A DNA stretch of 64,000 nucleotides from Torreya grandis (GCA_037957365.1 JARHVA010000021.1:1741001-1805000), one strand, 5' to 3'. Shown: positions 11,346-23,222, counted from the first letter of the stretch. Program-made: numbers and translations. The notes: a model not told the origin generated them from the sequence alone.

Positions 11346-11770
11346 TCAAAAAGTTTGAACTTGAAGAGTCGGTGAAATATATGTGGCACAACCCCAAGAG
11401 AAAATATCAATAAATTTGGGTTTGGGTAAGGAGAAATAAAGTTTCTTGATAAGACCTCTCCATCTAGCTACGAAATCAACAATCGATTCATCATCAAATT
11501 GCCTAATGGAGTAGAGGTTAATAATAGATACATTTTTAGATATATAGACTGAAAAGTGATCTAAAAAGACTTGGGCAAGTTGAGAAAAGGAAAATATGGA
11601 GTGCTTGGTAAGATCACTATACCAATCCAAGGTTGGTCTAGATAAAGACATGGGAAATGTATGAAGAAGAAGAGCATCATCATATGCAATCAGATAGCAA
11701 GAATGGTGAAATGCTCTCAAGTGTTGTTTGGGGTCCTCCTTGATTTGGAACTTATAAAACTTGGGTAGTT
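11346..11770 (-). pseudogene. Ty3 gag core (capsid-like, Retrotrans_gag type)
   Basis: The open frame from about 11720 contains LRAFHHSCYLIAYDDALLLH, SLSRPTLDWYSDL and VDFVARWRGLIKKL. These are the standard landmarks of plant Ty3 capsid-like gag: a HLRAF-type start, an L-x-WY block and an F-x-x-RWR block. The usual upstream start codon region is degenerate. In an active element the protein would form the particle shell. The frame ends in a stop before the zinc-knuckle module. Confidence 0.9.
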
Positions 11771-12427
11771 CCCATTAAGGATGATAAGATCAGATAGGGA
11801 TGGATGGATGGATAGGTTCATTATAGATTTGATCATAAGATAAAAGGTTATGGTCCCCAAAGATAGATGACTCTAGGTTGGTCATTTTATCCATTAACAT
11901 TTTAACCAAATCCATTTGAGGTTGGGAAGCTCCTTAATTGGATGGTAAGTTTGGTTGAGGTTGGGTACAATAATGTATGGATAAGAGGTAAAGGGTTGAG
12001 AAGATACCACATATTGATATGTGGTCATTGTAGGTTGGGATGGTGCCACATAAGGGTTGATAGGCACAAAAGGTTGGGTAAAAGGTGATATGTATCCTTA
12101 TGGATTAGGAACATATTGATAAGATGTCATGGGTATTTATTGAGGGATTGATATGGGTTGATTTGAAGGTATGGATGGGTTGGTAGTTGGTTAGGATTAA
12201 ACACTAACTCTTGTGCTAATAGGTGGAAGGGTAGGAGGTATGAAAAGTACCAATATTTGAAGTGGGGTGGAAATCAATGGGTTAGTGGTGATAAGAGGAA
12301 TGGTGGAAATAGGGGTAGAAGACACCCCCATGGTGGATGAAGTATGGATAAAAAGAGGTGAGGTTGCTCTTATATTGGAGGTGTTGGTTGGTGTAGGGGG
12401 TGTTTGGCTATTGGTTGGGATGTTGGA
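11771..12427 (-). other. Degenerate gag linker
   Basis: Minus-strand sequence between the gag N-terminus and core encodes Pro/Asn/Tyr-rich fragments with many stops. Nothing specific is recognised. Confidence 0.5.
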
Positions 12428-12790
12428 TTAGGTTTGGGTATTGGTAGTGGATCGGATATTTTTGGAAGAAGATGTCTTAGTGATCATAGGTTGGGCAGAG
12501 GTAGCACCCACCATAAAATGGGGAGGCATACCATAGGGTGGATCTGTAAGAGGAACCGAAGCAATAGGGGTATGGTGAGCTAAGGTATTGAGATAATGTT
12601 GGAGGACCATGGGGTTGTTATCAAGGAAGGTAGAAAAATATACATCACCCTCAACAACTATCTGATGTATGGGAGGAGGGGGAGAAAGATGAGAAGAAAT
12701 CTCAACATTTGAAGTATACTCCATGGAAGAAGAGGAAGATGGTGGTTCTTGGTTGGTTTGATTCCTCAATTGTTGTCTAGTAAAGACCAT
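12428..12790 (-). pseudogene. Gag N-terminal segment of the Ty3 element
   Basis: The frame from the ATG at 12790 starts MVFTRQQLRNQ, is Ser/Pro-rich, and contains PPYGMPPHFM, a phrase typical of Tat-type gag N-termini. An upstream in-frame ATG at 12835 would add 15 hydrophobic residues. The MVFTRQ start is preferred because many plant gag proteins begin with a basic MxTR-type sequence. The frame ends in a stop after about 120 codons. Confidence 0.65.
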
Positions 12791-13459
12791 GTGAGGAATA
12801 TAAAAGGAATGATGAAAAAAACACAACTCAAACACAAAGCAAGTAAAAGGAAAATAATCTCAATACAATCCAAACATACACTAAAAGTGCATTTAGAACT
12901 TATGATTCTTTTTAGATCACTTTTGGCTTATGGCTTAGAAAGTGTGAAGAAGAAAATTTGGTTTGTAGATTAGGTACTAAAGAATAAATCTAAGGTTGGT
13001 TTTAGGTGCTAAAAAATAATTTGTATTGAATGTCAATACATGGCTTGATATTGGGGCCTACCCCCTCACTTCACACACTGCAGTGATAAGGGTATCAGGT
13101 GCTTAGCCAAGATATACTGAATTTCAGAGTTTATACTCAACCAGAGAGCTGAGTTAGTTCTCCCCTTGGTAATGACTTCCAAGTAAGATTTTAGGGAAAG
13201 GGTAAGGTTACCAAAAGGTGATTAAATCCTAGTCGGGTATTATTTCAAGTTTGTTTTGATGTGTTGATTGATTATGTGATTTCATAAAGTGTGTGATAAC
13301 AAGAGTGAAACTACGATCAATTGCTTTACTTTTACGTTACTAGATGAACTAAAATAAGTCAGCAATCAATGTATGCAAATTTTATTTTAAGCCCAAAAGA
13401 AATTTTAAATTTTATTATATGAGAAAATAATAAAGAAAGGGGCACCTAGATGATGCTAG
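12791..13459 (-). other. Leader between primer site and gag
   Basis: No reading frame of interest. This is the untranslated leader expected between primer site and gag in this element. Confidence 0.5.
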
Positions 13460-13480
13460 GGTCCCACCGAGCGTGCCAAA
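13460..13480 (-). promoter_or_regulatory. Primer-binding-site-like sequence of the Ty3 element
   Basis: The minus strand reads TTTGGCACGCTCGGTGGGAC, a conserved phrase found next to the 5' LTR of many plant Ty3 elements. It marks the inner edge of the 5' LTR. I could not verify the complementary tRNA from memory. Confidence 0.6.
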
Positions 13481-14883
13481 ATATTTCTCTTAATTTCAGC
13501 TCATTTATTAATTTTGAAAAAAGATAAGAAACTAGTAATAAGGGTGTGGTAGAAATACCTGGTTTTTAATGCACTCATAATCCAGATGAAGATGGAGAAG
13601 TCCTCTTTGGCTTGGAAGGAATAACCTGTAGATAAGAAAGCACTAACAAAAAGGGTTGTTAGCAAGATAGTTGAGTGGACTACCTAGCATGAGCTAGATC
13701 TAAGAAACATGAGCTTCCTATGAGGCTATCAATCCATTTTTTATAACAATTAAGTTTAAAGAGATAAAATAAATATACTTGTATTCAAATAATACAAAGT
13801 AATCGAAATGAAATACAAGAAGTATATGAGTTTTTTATAGAGAAAATGACTCAATATAGCAAACGTGGGTCAATACTAGTGCTAACATAGATCAAGTTAG
13901 GTTCAAAAAATTAGGCAAAGGTCTATGAATAGAGAGGGACATAGAAATTCATATTTGGTTGGGGGTAAGGGGTTAGAAATAACTTGTTATCTCATGTCAT
14001 AGTGACCATTGGTGGTTGGTTTGACTGTCGATGGTCAAGTTGATCATAGGTGGTTAGGTAACCATTGATGGATGGGGGTGACCATTGGTGGTTACTTATG
14101 GATTTTTGAAGGTACTCATAGAAGAGTTGTAGAATGGGCTATTGATAAGATAGAGGTTTGGTTAAGAGTGTGGTAAAAAATAGGAGGTTGGAAGATAGAT
14201 GTAAAAAGGTCTAATTTAGATTAGGAAGTTAGAAACCAAAATGACAAGACAAAAGTATAAATATACCTATTACTTGTTAAGTGGTTGATGGCTGATGGCT
14301 AGAGAAATTTTGGTAGAGTAATAATACTTTACCTTGAGAGCAATTTTGGTACAGGTTCAGATCTCTATTTCTATTTCTAAATCACTAGAAGAAGACTAGG
14401 TGGTTGGAGAGCTTGAATACTTGTGTGCAAGAATGCTTGTGATGATGGATATTTTTCACCTCATACTCCCCTCCTTTTATAGGCAAAGAGAGATGGAGGA
14501 TAAAAGGTTCCCTACTAGGTTGGGCTACTGATTTCAATGCTTGGGATTTCATTATCACCGCATAAGTTGAACATATTTAATTGTGCCTCATTAGCTCACA
14601 CATAATTGGTAATGTGTTAGAAGAGTGAGGACCTGACCATCGACATCGAGGCTAACCATCACTGGTTAAACTGATCATCGAAAATTGAGTGTCTAGAGGC
14701 AAAGGGTCAAGGTTAGTTAAAAGGGGTAGGTTAAGGTTTGTTAGTAACTTATTGAGTTTAGTTAGCTAAGTAGCTAACTAGACCCAAGGTTTGATAGGTT
14801 AGTTAGTGGGTTAAGAAGGGTTAGGTGGTTCCTAAGGTATTCTGAGGCATTTTGACATCTAGTATGGTTTTCGAATGTCTACA
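13481..14883 (-). repeat. 5' LTR of the Tat-like element
   Basis: On the minus strand the proposed LTR begins TGTAGACATTCGAAAACC at 14883 and runs to the primer-site-like sequence, about 1.4 kb. It contains the palindromic ACCATCGATGGT-type units at 13995-14095 and 14634-14690. The inner end does not show a clean terminal CA, so that edge is uncertain by some bases. Confidence 0.55.
13995..14095. repeat. Palindromic ACCATTGGTGGT / GACTGTCGATGGTC units in the LTR
   Basis: Successive imperfect palindromes such as GTGACCATTGGTGGTT and GACTGTCGATGGTC follow one another at about 20-25 bp spacing. The same unit type is clustered at 60-235 and repeated near 14636. Confidence 0.6.
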
Positions 14884-16242
14884 CCCTCATCGAGGGAGCC
14901 ACCCATTCAATGTGAAACCTAATGGGTAGGTGGTCAAATAATATCACTTTATAAATCATACTAATCAAAATAGAAAATCAATATGCAAATGAAAATTCAA
15001 TCAAGAAGAATATCTCTATCTAACCAATTGAAAAAGTTTTTCATCCCTTGGAAAAGTTTTGACAAAGTGAACCATGGGGTGGGTGAGAAATCTCACTGAT
15101 GGTGATTAGGATAAAAATCCCTAGTTTATTTCTCATTTAGAATTAAGCCTCCTTTTCTCCAAAACACCATCATTTACAAAAAAGTCTTCCTTTAACTTTC
15201 ATCAATTCAATCAATTTAAAATCACCACACAACACCCCATTATAAATGGGAAACCCCTTCACTAGCCATTTCTAAAGTGTTTCTTCCTCAACAACATAAT
15301 TTGAGGTGTAGAGGTTGATAAGGAAAATATAACAACCATAAAAATCAAATATGTGTTGGTTGGGTCCACACCCAAACCCATCACAAAAGGGGAGTACAAG
15401 GGTAAAATGGTGATAGTGCCACCATAACCAAATTTGTGAAACATGTGATAGAGAGTGTGAGACTAAATAATTTTCACTACCATTTGTAAATAAAATTGAT
15501 GCAAATGGGAATAAGGGTGAAAAATTAATCGCTATCTTACTACCTAACCTAGTCTCACCCACTCCAATAGTAAGCACAAACACACCATTTTGCTTAAGAA
15601 ATACAAACAACATTAACATTTTATTTCATTCATATGAAAGTATTATATAACATGACACACCCAACCTACACTCTCTCAATCCTTGGAAATGTAATCACTA
15701 AGTGGACTAGTTCAAAATCTCACCACTCCCTTATCTCTCACTTCTCTTTTTTGAGAGATTAATCTATCAATCCCTCCCTTTTCTCTAGAAGCTACTCGCA
15801 ACTAACTCAATTTTTATTTATTTATTTTGACTCTTGGAGTGCCTGTTTAAACTCTCAAGCATCTTCAAAATACTTAACAAATTAAAATTCATCATTTTGG
15901 GTGGCTAATTTATTTTTACATACTTGTAGGGGAAATCACTGCTTAATATAGAGTGGCAATTGCAAAATTGCCTTGGCAGTTTTAAATCCATCCCTTAACT
16001 CAAATTAATGGTTAAGTGGTTTCGTCATAGTGAAAAACCCTACAATTTTTAGAGGCCATATATTTTGCATAGGATTCAAAAATGAGATGTCATTTTTTTG
16101 AAATTGAATAGTTTTTCTAGGAAAATCCAAATATGTAATCACATTATAATTTGGAGGTAGTCCTCATTCCATTTTTAAATTTTCCTCAAAACCTATCACT
16201 TTTGAGCCTTTAACAGACACAACCACTTTCTGAATGTTATTG
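14884..16242. other. Unassigned AT-rich DNA between the Ty3 and Athila-like elements
   Basis: Minus-strand open frames at 15619-15272 (115 codons) and 15444-15262 contain a phrase FGYGGTITILPLYSP but match no family I recognise. This stretch holds the target site of the Athila-like element. Confidence 0.45.
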
Positions 16243-16247
16243 ATAAT
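16243..16247. repeat. Target-site duplication ATAAT, left copy
   Basis: ATAAT precedes the TGATGAG start of the left LTR. The same five bases follow the CATCA end of the right LTR at 41888-41892. Confidence 0.85.
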
Positions 16248-16529
16248 TGATGAGTCCAAAATATGACTCATTATTACTTCTCCTTTGGATTGAACAATGC
16301 AAGTATCTTAGGCTTGTATCTAATCCTAGTGTAGTAAATGGATGCTTTATCTTATTTAATGTAACTAAAGTCTAAGTTATTCATTCTTTCATATAATTTT
16401 AATTTTTTGCATGTTTAGTCTCTCAATTTTGTATATATATAGATAATACAACAGTTTATAAGGAATACAAACCTTTTTGATGATCTCCTAAAGCAACCTA
16501 TATGAAATATCTTGACATTTGGCAAGCTA

Positions 16530-16870
16530 CGAACTCATTAGACATACTTATGACTCATTCAAATCTTTTCCAAACTTAGATATAGAATTGTCTAGTAGGT
16601 ATGGACTCACACAATCGCTGCTATGGACTAATCTAGTAGCTACAAACTCACTTAGTGCATAGCTATGGACTCAATAAGATTAGATTTCATTCTTCATTGA
16701 AGTATTCTACCATTCCTATCAGCCTAACATCCTTACTATAAAATTATTCAGTATTTAGGATCCTTAAATCATGTTGCTATAGAATTCACCAGGTTTTCAT
16801 ATATATAGCTTTAGATTCTACTAGAGTTGCTACAAACTCTGTCAAAATTACTTTGGACTCTTCCAATCTA
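16530..16870. repeat. Degenerate GCTACAAACTC / GCTATGGACTC minisatellite in the LTR
   Basis: The phrases GCTACGAACTC, GCTATGGACT, GCTACAAACTCAC and GCTATGGACTC recur with irregular spacing. The same type of phrase forms a tighter 24-bp repeat in the internal region at 20158-20345, and a parallel array is in the right LTR (40530-40870). Confidence 0.6.
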
Positions 16871-16990
16871 ATTTTTGAGCTTGCATAACTAAAGATCCAT
16901 ACTTTCCATCCTTGTCAACATACTTAAAGATTGTTTTGGTCACTTACTACTTATAGCATTACTATAAATAGTAGATCTATAAATAAACTT

Positions 16991-16993
<3 letters not shown>

Positions 16994-17034
<41 letters not shown>
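16994..17034. repeat. (CA)20 microsatellite
   Basis: Uninterrupted alternating C and A within the left LTR. Confidence 0.97.
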
Positions 17035-17039
<5 letters not shown>

Positions 17040-17929
17040 CAGTTGGTGTAAATATGTCACATAGTCTTTTATAAGCAAATCGGTCTAATAGATCTAATAA
17101 GTCATTCTTAGTAGATATGAAATGGATTTTATAATAGATGAATCTTCCTATTTAAAACCTTCAATCACCTATTTTGAAGAACTAATGAAATTAGGAGATT
17201 TTTCTTGATAACATAAAATTGGCTATTGAGATCTAGAGATATACAGTTACAACATTATATAAGTGAATCTCTATGTCTTACTAAAAAAGAGAGAATAGAG
17301 AATTAATCATGTTGTTGTTCACTTAATATTTTAGCATAGTTACAATTATATTCATGTAATTTATTTTGATCAATTAATGAAGATATCTCTAGGTTTTAAG
17401 TACTAAGTGTCTTTTTCATTCATCTTCTTAAGGCAAGCAAGGACCCACTCTCCTCAGGAATTAGGCACGCATTTTTGTATGGTATTTTATGTATTTATAG
17501 TTTTCAGTAGTTATAAATATATTTAATTTTCATAACCTATAGAAAATTATCATTTAGTTCTAAGAGTTAATTCAAGATTGTAAATCATTGTGTTTACTTT
17601 CTACAGATTGTTTACATTCAACAATTGTGTTTACTTTCAATAGATTGTTTACTTTTAGTAGAGTGTTTACTTTCAATAAGTGTGTTTATTTCAGTAATTT
17701 AGATTACAAAGTGTTTTAATTATGTAAGTGCATTTATTTATTGCATAATCAAATCTTTTCTAGAATAGATTAGATTAGATATTTAGAAAGGACAATAACC
17801 CCCTAAATCATCTCTGTAAGACCTATAACCATAATCTTGGATGCAAACAACTTTGGATGTCACCCCTTGTTTGAATGACATCTACGAAAAAATTTGATTA
17901 AATAAAGGGATAATGACACCCACTATTTT

Positions 17930-17947
17930 TGATGCCATTGCTAGGGA
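17930..17947 (+). promoter_or_regulatory. Athila-type primer-binding site, decayed
   Basis: TGATGCCATTGCTAGGGA lies 4 bp after the LTR end. It differs from the canonical Athila site TGGCGCCGTTGCCGGGGA mainly by G-to-A and C-to-T changes, consistent with cytosine deamination. A second copy is at 20995-21012 in the tandem duplicate. Confidence 0.8.
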
Positions 17948-17989
17948 CCTGGGGGTGTTAGTAAGGTAATACTTATTGGTTTACAGTAA

Positions 17990-19550
17990 AAAAAATATTG
18001 AAAAACCAATGAAAAACAACAAAAAGTTCAAATTTATAAACTGAATTAGAGACACTAAAGAAAATTTCATCTCCAAAGATCCTGAGTTAGGACCAGAGGA
18101 GGAAAGAATAAAATTTTTGACTAAGAGATCTGAAAGAATAATTTTTTTGACTAAGAGATCTAAATGAATAAAAAATTTAACTAAGAGATCTGAAAGTATA
18201 AGAAAAATAATTGAATCACGCTTAGATTCATCACCAAAATTAGGATCATCATCACAAAGAAACCCTGTAAGAAGACTCATGTTTGGAAGATCTTCTCTTA
18301 TAGGAAGAATTAATCCTGAGAATCTTTTGTCTAGGAACATTAGGTCCTAGACTTCAATATTTAAAAGATAAAGAGGAAGAAATAAATTGGATCTCTAATA
18401 CAGGTTGGGAAGAAATAGATTCCATTGATGATAACCAAGGAAATATAAAAAATCTTTAAAAAAATAGATTGTAATTGAAATAAGATAAAAGTTTTTCATT
18501 TCTTATAGTCATAGATCTGACAGATCAAACCTCTATGAAAAATATTTTACCATCAATTTTGTTTTAGTTAAATACTAGATTAAATGGTCTTCAAGCCAAA
18601 GCTAATTCCACCACAGAACCCTTAGTCATATACTATCCAAAATGTAAGTTAAAAAACGCTCTCATAGATTGTCCTTTGGATAAAACAAAAATATGTGGGA
18701 TATGTGACAATAAATATTATCACACAAACCATTACAACCATATTTCTATTTTGAAAAATTAATTGAAACAAAATGCACAGCCCATAGAAGATTTGAATTA
18801 TATTCAAAGACAATCCATTTTCACAAAACCAGACCTAGTGTCAGTTCAGTCCAAGAAATTCAATTAATCTATGGATGACAAATTGGATTACTCATGCACT
18901 TGAACCTATGTGGGGACAAGTACACCCACAATGGGTCAATTAAGAATGGATGATGCCTCAACAACCATGGATATCTCAACCACAATTATAATAATGGAGA
19001 AATATATAGTGGAACCTCAATCTGTAGTTTAACCCCTAAAGAAGGTTTTTACCACAACAATATTTGATGGCACCCCATACAATCAACTTCTAAAACAAGT
19101 TAATCAGTCTCAATTGCCTACCCAACTAGTGGCTAACCCAAAAAATAAGCCATCAACCCCTGTCTATTTAAACGAAAAAGGAGAAACAATGAATGTAGGA
19201 GGTATTGAATTTACAAATATTTAGCTTAGGTCAGACAAAACAATTCAAGAGCCTCCTATCATCATATTTTAACTTCTCAATGAAAAAATCAAAAGAGATA
19301 CATTTCAACCCATAGTCAGAAAAGAGAAATCCAAAAAAAGTTAGAAAAGACATAGAAACATATTACTGCTCCACTGTTCCTGTTTTGATAGATTGAAGGA
19401 AATTAAAACTAAGAAAGAATTTGATTTGATTCAAGAATTAAGAAAATTGAATATTGAATTACCCTTATTACAAGCCATAAAGGATATTCCAGAATTAAAC
19501 AGAGTTATTAAAATCCTGTGTCAAGACACCTAGAAGAAAGAAATAATACT
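17990..19550 (+). pseudogene. Athila-like gag remnant, copy 1
   Basis: Plus-strand frames broken by stops include a 10-residue repeat LTKRSERI at 18101-18205. They also contain a Cys-rich segment at 18640-18765 with CPLDKTKICGICDNKYYHTNH, and KKEFDLIQELRKLNIELPLL with IKDIPELNRVIKILCQDT at 19410-19530. The last block matches the conserved C-terminal helix of Athila gag (a LxxLNIxLPLxxAIxQIP pattern). A long antisense open frame at 17981-18340 is a by-product of the repeat. Confidence 0.75.
18101..18205. repeat. ~30-bp tandem repeat in gag, copy 1
   Basis: Three to four units of the type TTGACTAAGAGATCTGAAAG follow each other, encoding LTKRSERI on the plus strand. The second copy is at 21166-21270. 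Confidence 0.85.
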
Positions 19551-19990
19551 CAAAGATTATACATGTAGATGGCAAATTAACTGATCTTTTAGCAAGAAAA
19601 CTACTGCTACCCAAATATGCAGACCTAGATAATCTAATCATCACAATAATCATAGAGAATAAAGAAATACTCAACATTTTGGTATATTTGGGTGCATCAA
19701 TCAATGTAATAACAACTGATACTCTCTAGACACTGTATCTTATGGGGATGGAACCTACCTCCACCATTTTGCAAATGACTGATTAGTCAAATTTTAAACT
19801 AGAAGGTACTATAAAAGATGTAGCGGTAATAATTTATAAGTATCCAATAGATTTTATGGTGCTACAACCTAAAACTAAGAAGTTGAGGTATCCCCTCATT
19901 TTAGAAAGATCTTGGTTAGCTACTGTAGCAACATTAATTAATTACAGGTTTAAGGATATGATTATTTAAAATGGTCTAAAAGTAAACCAA
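19551..19990 (+). pseudogene. Athila-like protease remnant, copy 1
   Basis: The plus strand reads GKLTDLLARKLLLPKYADL, then ILNILVYLGASINVITTDTL near 19670-19725, then RYPLILERSWLAT near 19890. The block matches the plant retroviral-type protease ALxDLGASINxM, but the catalytic Asp is Tyr (TAT), so it is inactive. The later LGR-type block reads LERS here and LGRS in copy 2. Confidence 0.9.
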
Positions 19991-20157
19991 ATATCCCTAA
20001 ACCTCCTATAAAATACTCATTGGATTATATATAAACACTTTGAGTAGATGAACCAAAAAAATAATAACCTTTCACCCTTAGCCATGATAACGATATAAGA
20101 ATGCGTGCAAGTGCAAGAATTAATTAATAAGTTAGAATAAGATTTGGAAGAAGCCAC

Positions 20158-20345
20158 TAGCCTCATGAGCCTAGCTATAGACTCTATCAGTCTATCTGCT
20201 ACAAACTTTATCAGTCTGTCTACTACATAATCTATCAATCTATCTTTTACAGACTTTGCCAATCTATTTGCTACAAACTTTGCTTGATTCTTGGCTATGG
20301 ACTCTGCCAGTCCATCATATATAGACTCCATCAGATTTTTTACTA
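20158..20345. repeat. 24-bp minisatellite (antisense 8-residue repeat), copy 1
   Basis: Units such as CTATCAGTCTATCTGCTACA repeat with a 24-bp period about seven times. Because the period is a multiple of three, the antisense strand has a stop-free frame (20331-20017) reading VADRLIES, VVDRLIKF, VKDRLIDY. The plus strand reads DSISLSAT-type units. The copy in the tandem duplicate is at 23223-23410. It sits between protease and RT. Confidence 0.85.
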
Positions 20346-20897
20346 CAAACTCATTATTTGGACATTCAACATATGACCACAGACGGTCACAATAAAGTAT
20401 TTAGAATCAGGTCGAAGATAAACTGACTAAAATTTTAACTAGATTTTATTGTCCATTAGCCAGAATCATTCTTCTAAGAGATGGATTTGTAAAAAATATA
20501 ATTATATTTCATCTATTTTTACCACATCCATGCCCTCTTAATTCTTTGATGAGTGAATTTAAACAAGTAGATCTATCTATCCTGGCACTAAATAGGTTAT
20601 GATATTACCAGAAAAAATATTAAATATAAATAATTGGTTAATCCATGATCAAGAAATGAAATTTTTTGATGTCATTTAAAAATGCACCAAAGCATTTATT
20701 TGAGATTATACAGATATGAGAGGAATTCATCCAAGTGTTTATACCCATCACATTTATACAAGCTAGGACAAACTAGTGAGACAACCATAAAGACAGATAA
20801 ATCTTGCATTAAGGGATATAGTAAAGACTAAAATTAAAAAATTATTAGATGTAGGATTTATTTATTGTATCTCAGATAGCCAAAGGGTTTCTCCACT
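20346..20897 (+). pseudogene. Start of the Athila-like RT region, copy 1 (truncated by the duplication)
   Basis: The segment ends in VGFIYCISDSQRVSP-like sequence near 20850-20895, the lead-in to the Athila RT, and is cut where the second copy of the duplication begins. The full continuation occurs only after 23962. Confidence 0.7.
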
Positions 20898-21054
20898 AAT
20901 CTTGGATGCAAACAACTTTGGACGTCACCCCTTGTTTGAATGACATCTACGAAAAAAGTTGATTAAATAAAGGGATAATGACACCCACTATTTTTGATGC
21001 CATTGCTAGGAACCTGGGGGTGTTAGTAAGGTAATACTTATTGGTTTACAGTTA

Positions 21055-22615
21055 AAAAAATATTGAAAAACCAATGAAAAACAACAAAAAGTTCAAATTT
21101 ATAAACCGAATTAGAGACACTAAAGAAAATTTCATCTCCAAAGATCCTGAGTTAGGACCAGAGGAGGAAAGAATAAAATTTTTGACTAAGAGATCTGAAA
21201 GAATAATTTTTTTGACTAAGAGATCTAAATGAATAAAAAATTTAACTAAGAGATCTGAAAGTATAAGAAAAATAATTGAATCACGCTTAGATTCATCACC
21301 AAAATTAGGATCATCATCACAAAGAAACCCTGTAAGAAGACTCATGTTTGGGAGATCTTCTCTTATAAGAAGAATTAATCCTGAGAATCTTTTGTCTAGG
21401 AACATTAGGTCCTAGACTTCAATATTTAAAAGATAAAAAGGAAGAAATAAATTGGATCTCTAATACAGGTTGGGAAGAAATAGATTCCATTGATGATAAC
21501 CAAGGAAATATAAAAAATCTTTAAAAAAATAGATTGTAATTGAAATAAGATAAAAGTTTTTCATTTCTTATAGTCATAGATCCGACAAATCAAACCTCTA
21601 TGAAAAATATTTTACCATCAATTTTGTTCTAGTTAAATACTAGATTAAATGGTCTTCAAGCCAAAGCTAATTCCACCACAGAACCCTTAGTCATATACTA
21701 TCCAAAATGTAAGTTAAAAAACGCTCTCATAGATTGTCCTTTGGATAAAACAAAAATATGTGGGATATGTGACAATAAATATTATCACACAAACCATTAC
21801 AACCATATTTCTATTTTGAAAAATTAATTGAAACAAAATGCGCACCCCATAGAAGATTTGAATTATATTCAAAGACAATCCATTTTCACAAAACTAGACC
21901 CAGTGTCAGTTCAATCCAAGAAATTCAATTAATTTATGGATGACAAATTGGATTACTCATGCACTTGAACCTATGTGGGGACAAGTACACCCACAATGGG
22001 TCAATTAAGAATGGATGATGCCTCAACAACCATGGATATCTCAACCACAATTATAATAATGGAGAAATATATAGTGGAACCTCAATCTGTAGTTTAACCC
22101 CTAAAGAAGGTTTTTACCACAACAATATTTGATGGCACCCCATACAATCAACTTGTAAAACAAGTTAATCAGTCTCAATTGCCTACCCAACCAATGGCTA
22201 ACCCAAAAAATAAGCCATCAACCCCTGTCTATTTAAACGAAAAAGGAGAAACTATGAATGTAGGAGGTATTGAATTTACAAATATTTAGCTTAGGTCAGA
22301 CAAAACAATTCAAGAGCCTCCTATCATCATCTTTTAACTTCTCAATGAAAAAATCAAAAGAGATACATTTCAACCCATAGTCAGAAAAGAGAAATCCAAA
22401 AAAAGTTAGAAAAGACATAGAAACATATTACTGTTCCACTGTTCCTGTTTTGATAGATTGAAGGAAATTAAAACTAAGAAAGAATTTGATTTGATTCAAG
22501 AATTAAGAAAATTGAATATTGAATTACCCTTATTACAAGCCATAAAGGATATTCCAGAATTAAACAGAATTATTAAAATCCTGTGTCAAGACACCTAGAA
22601 GAAAGAAATAATACT
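21055..22615 (+). pseudogene. Athila-like gag remnant, copy 2
   Basis: Same features as copy 1: the LTKRSERI repeat at 21166-21270, the Cys-rich segment at about 21705-21830 and the conserved C-terminal block at 22475-22595. Stops are at the same places, so the copy was already dead when duplicated. Confidence 0.75.
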
Positions 22616-23055
22616 CAAAGATTATACATGTAGATGGCAAATTAACTGATCTTTTAGCAAGAAAACTACTGCTACCCAAATATGCAGACCTAGATAGTCT
22701 AATCATAAGAATAATCATAGAGAATAAAGAAATACTCAACATTTTGGTATATTTGGGTGCATCAATCAATGTAATAACAACTGATACTCTCCAGACACTA
22801 TATCTTATGGGGATGGAATCTACCTCCACCATTTTGCAAATGACTGATTAGTCAAATTTTAAACTAGAAGGTACTATAAAAGATGTAGCTGTAATAATTT
22901 ATAAGTATCCAATAGATTTTATGGTGCTACAACCTAAAACTAAGAAGTTGAGGTATCCCCTCATTTTAGGAAGATCTTGGTTAGCTACTGTAGCAACATT
23001 AATTAATTACAGGTTTAAGGATATGATTATTTAAAATGGTCTAAAAGTAAACCAA
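22616..23055 (+). pseudogene. Athila-like protease remnant, copy 2
   Basis: Reads ILNILVYLGASINVITTDTL near 22735-22790 with the same Asp-to-Tyr change as copy 1, and RYPLILGRSWLAT near 22955 with the LGR block intact. The shared Tyr shows that the lesion predates the duplication. Confidence 0.9.
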
Positions 23056-23222
23056 ATATCCCTAAACCTCCTATAAAATACTCATTGGATTATATATAAA
23101 CACTTTGAGTAGATGAACCAAAAAAATAATAACCTTTCACCCTTAGCCATGATAACGATATAAGAACGCGTGCAAGTGCAAGAATTAATTAATAAGTTGG
23201 AATAAGATTTGGAAGAAGCCAC

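Larger units (their letters stand above)
4100..14883 (-). mobile_element. Tat-lineage Ty3 LTR retrotransposon, degenerate, minus strand
   Basis: Reading right to left the order is LTR, primer-site-like sequence, gag, protease, reverse transcriptase, RNase H, a second RNase H, integrase: the Ty3 order. The second RNase H of the plant/archaeal type and the gag style place it in the Tat group rather than with chromoviruses. Every domain carries stops and frameshifts. The antisense PMD remnant at 740-1700 and a possible 3' LTR at the left edge would extend it to the window start. A clear 3' LTR and target duplication were not found, so the left limit given is only the end of recognisable pol. Confidence 0.85.
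16248..17925 (+). repeat. Left (5') LTR of the Athila-like element
   Basis: The LTR runs TGATGAGTCC to CACCCACTA, about 1678 bp. It aligns along its length with 40220-41887, with substitutions and short indels that look like more than one in ten positions over the first 150 bases, so the insertion is old. It contains a degenerate array of GCTATGGACTC/GCTACAAACTC phrases (16530-16870) and a (CA)n tract where the right LTR has (TA)n. Confidence 0.92.
17833..20897 (+). repeat. 3065-bp tandem duplication, copy 1
   Basis: The segment from AATCTTGGATGC (17833) to GGTTTCTCCACT (20897) recurs immediately downstream as 20898-23962 at a constant offset of 3065 bp. It contains the last ~93 bp of the LTR, the primer site, gag, protease and the 24-bp minisatellite. 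In the first 500 bases I count about eight differences between copies, far fewer than between the two LTRs, so it arose long after insertion. The junction joins CTCCACT to AATCTTGG with little or no homology. Confidence 0.96.

Noticed and set aside
15272..15619. 115-codon minus-strand frame as a host gene
   Set aside because: No recognisable domain, no flanking gene structure, surrounded by repeats; left as unassigned.
17981..18340. 119-codon antisense frame in the Athila-like gag region
   Set aside because: It is open because of the 30-bp in-frame repeat and simple sequence; the plus strand has the recognisable gag features.
20017..20331. 104-codon antisense frame with a VADRLIES-type repeat as a real protein
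   Set aside because: Produced by the 24-bp minisatellite; no start context or homologue recognised. Kept only as a repeat.
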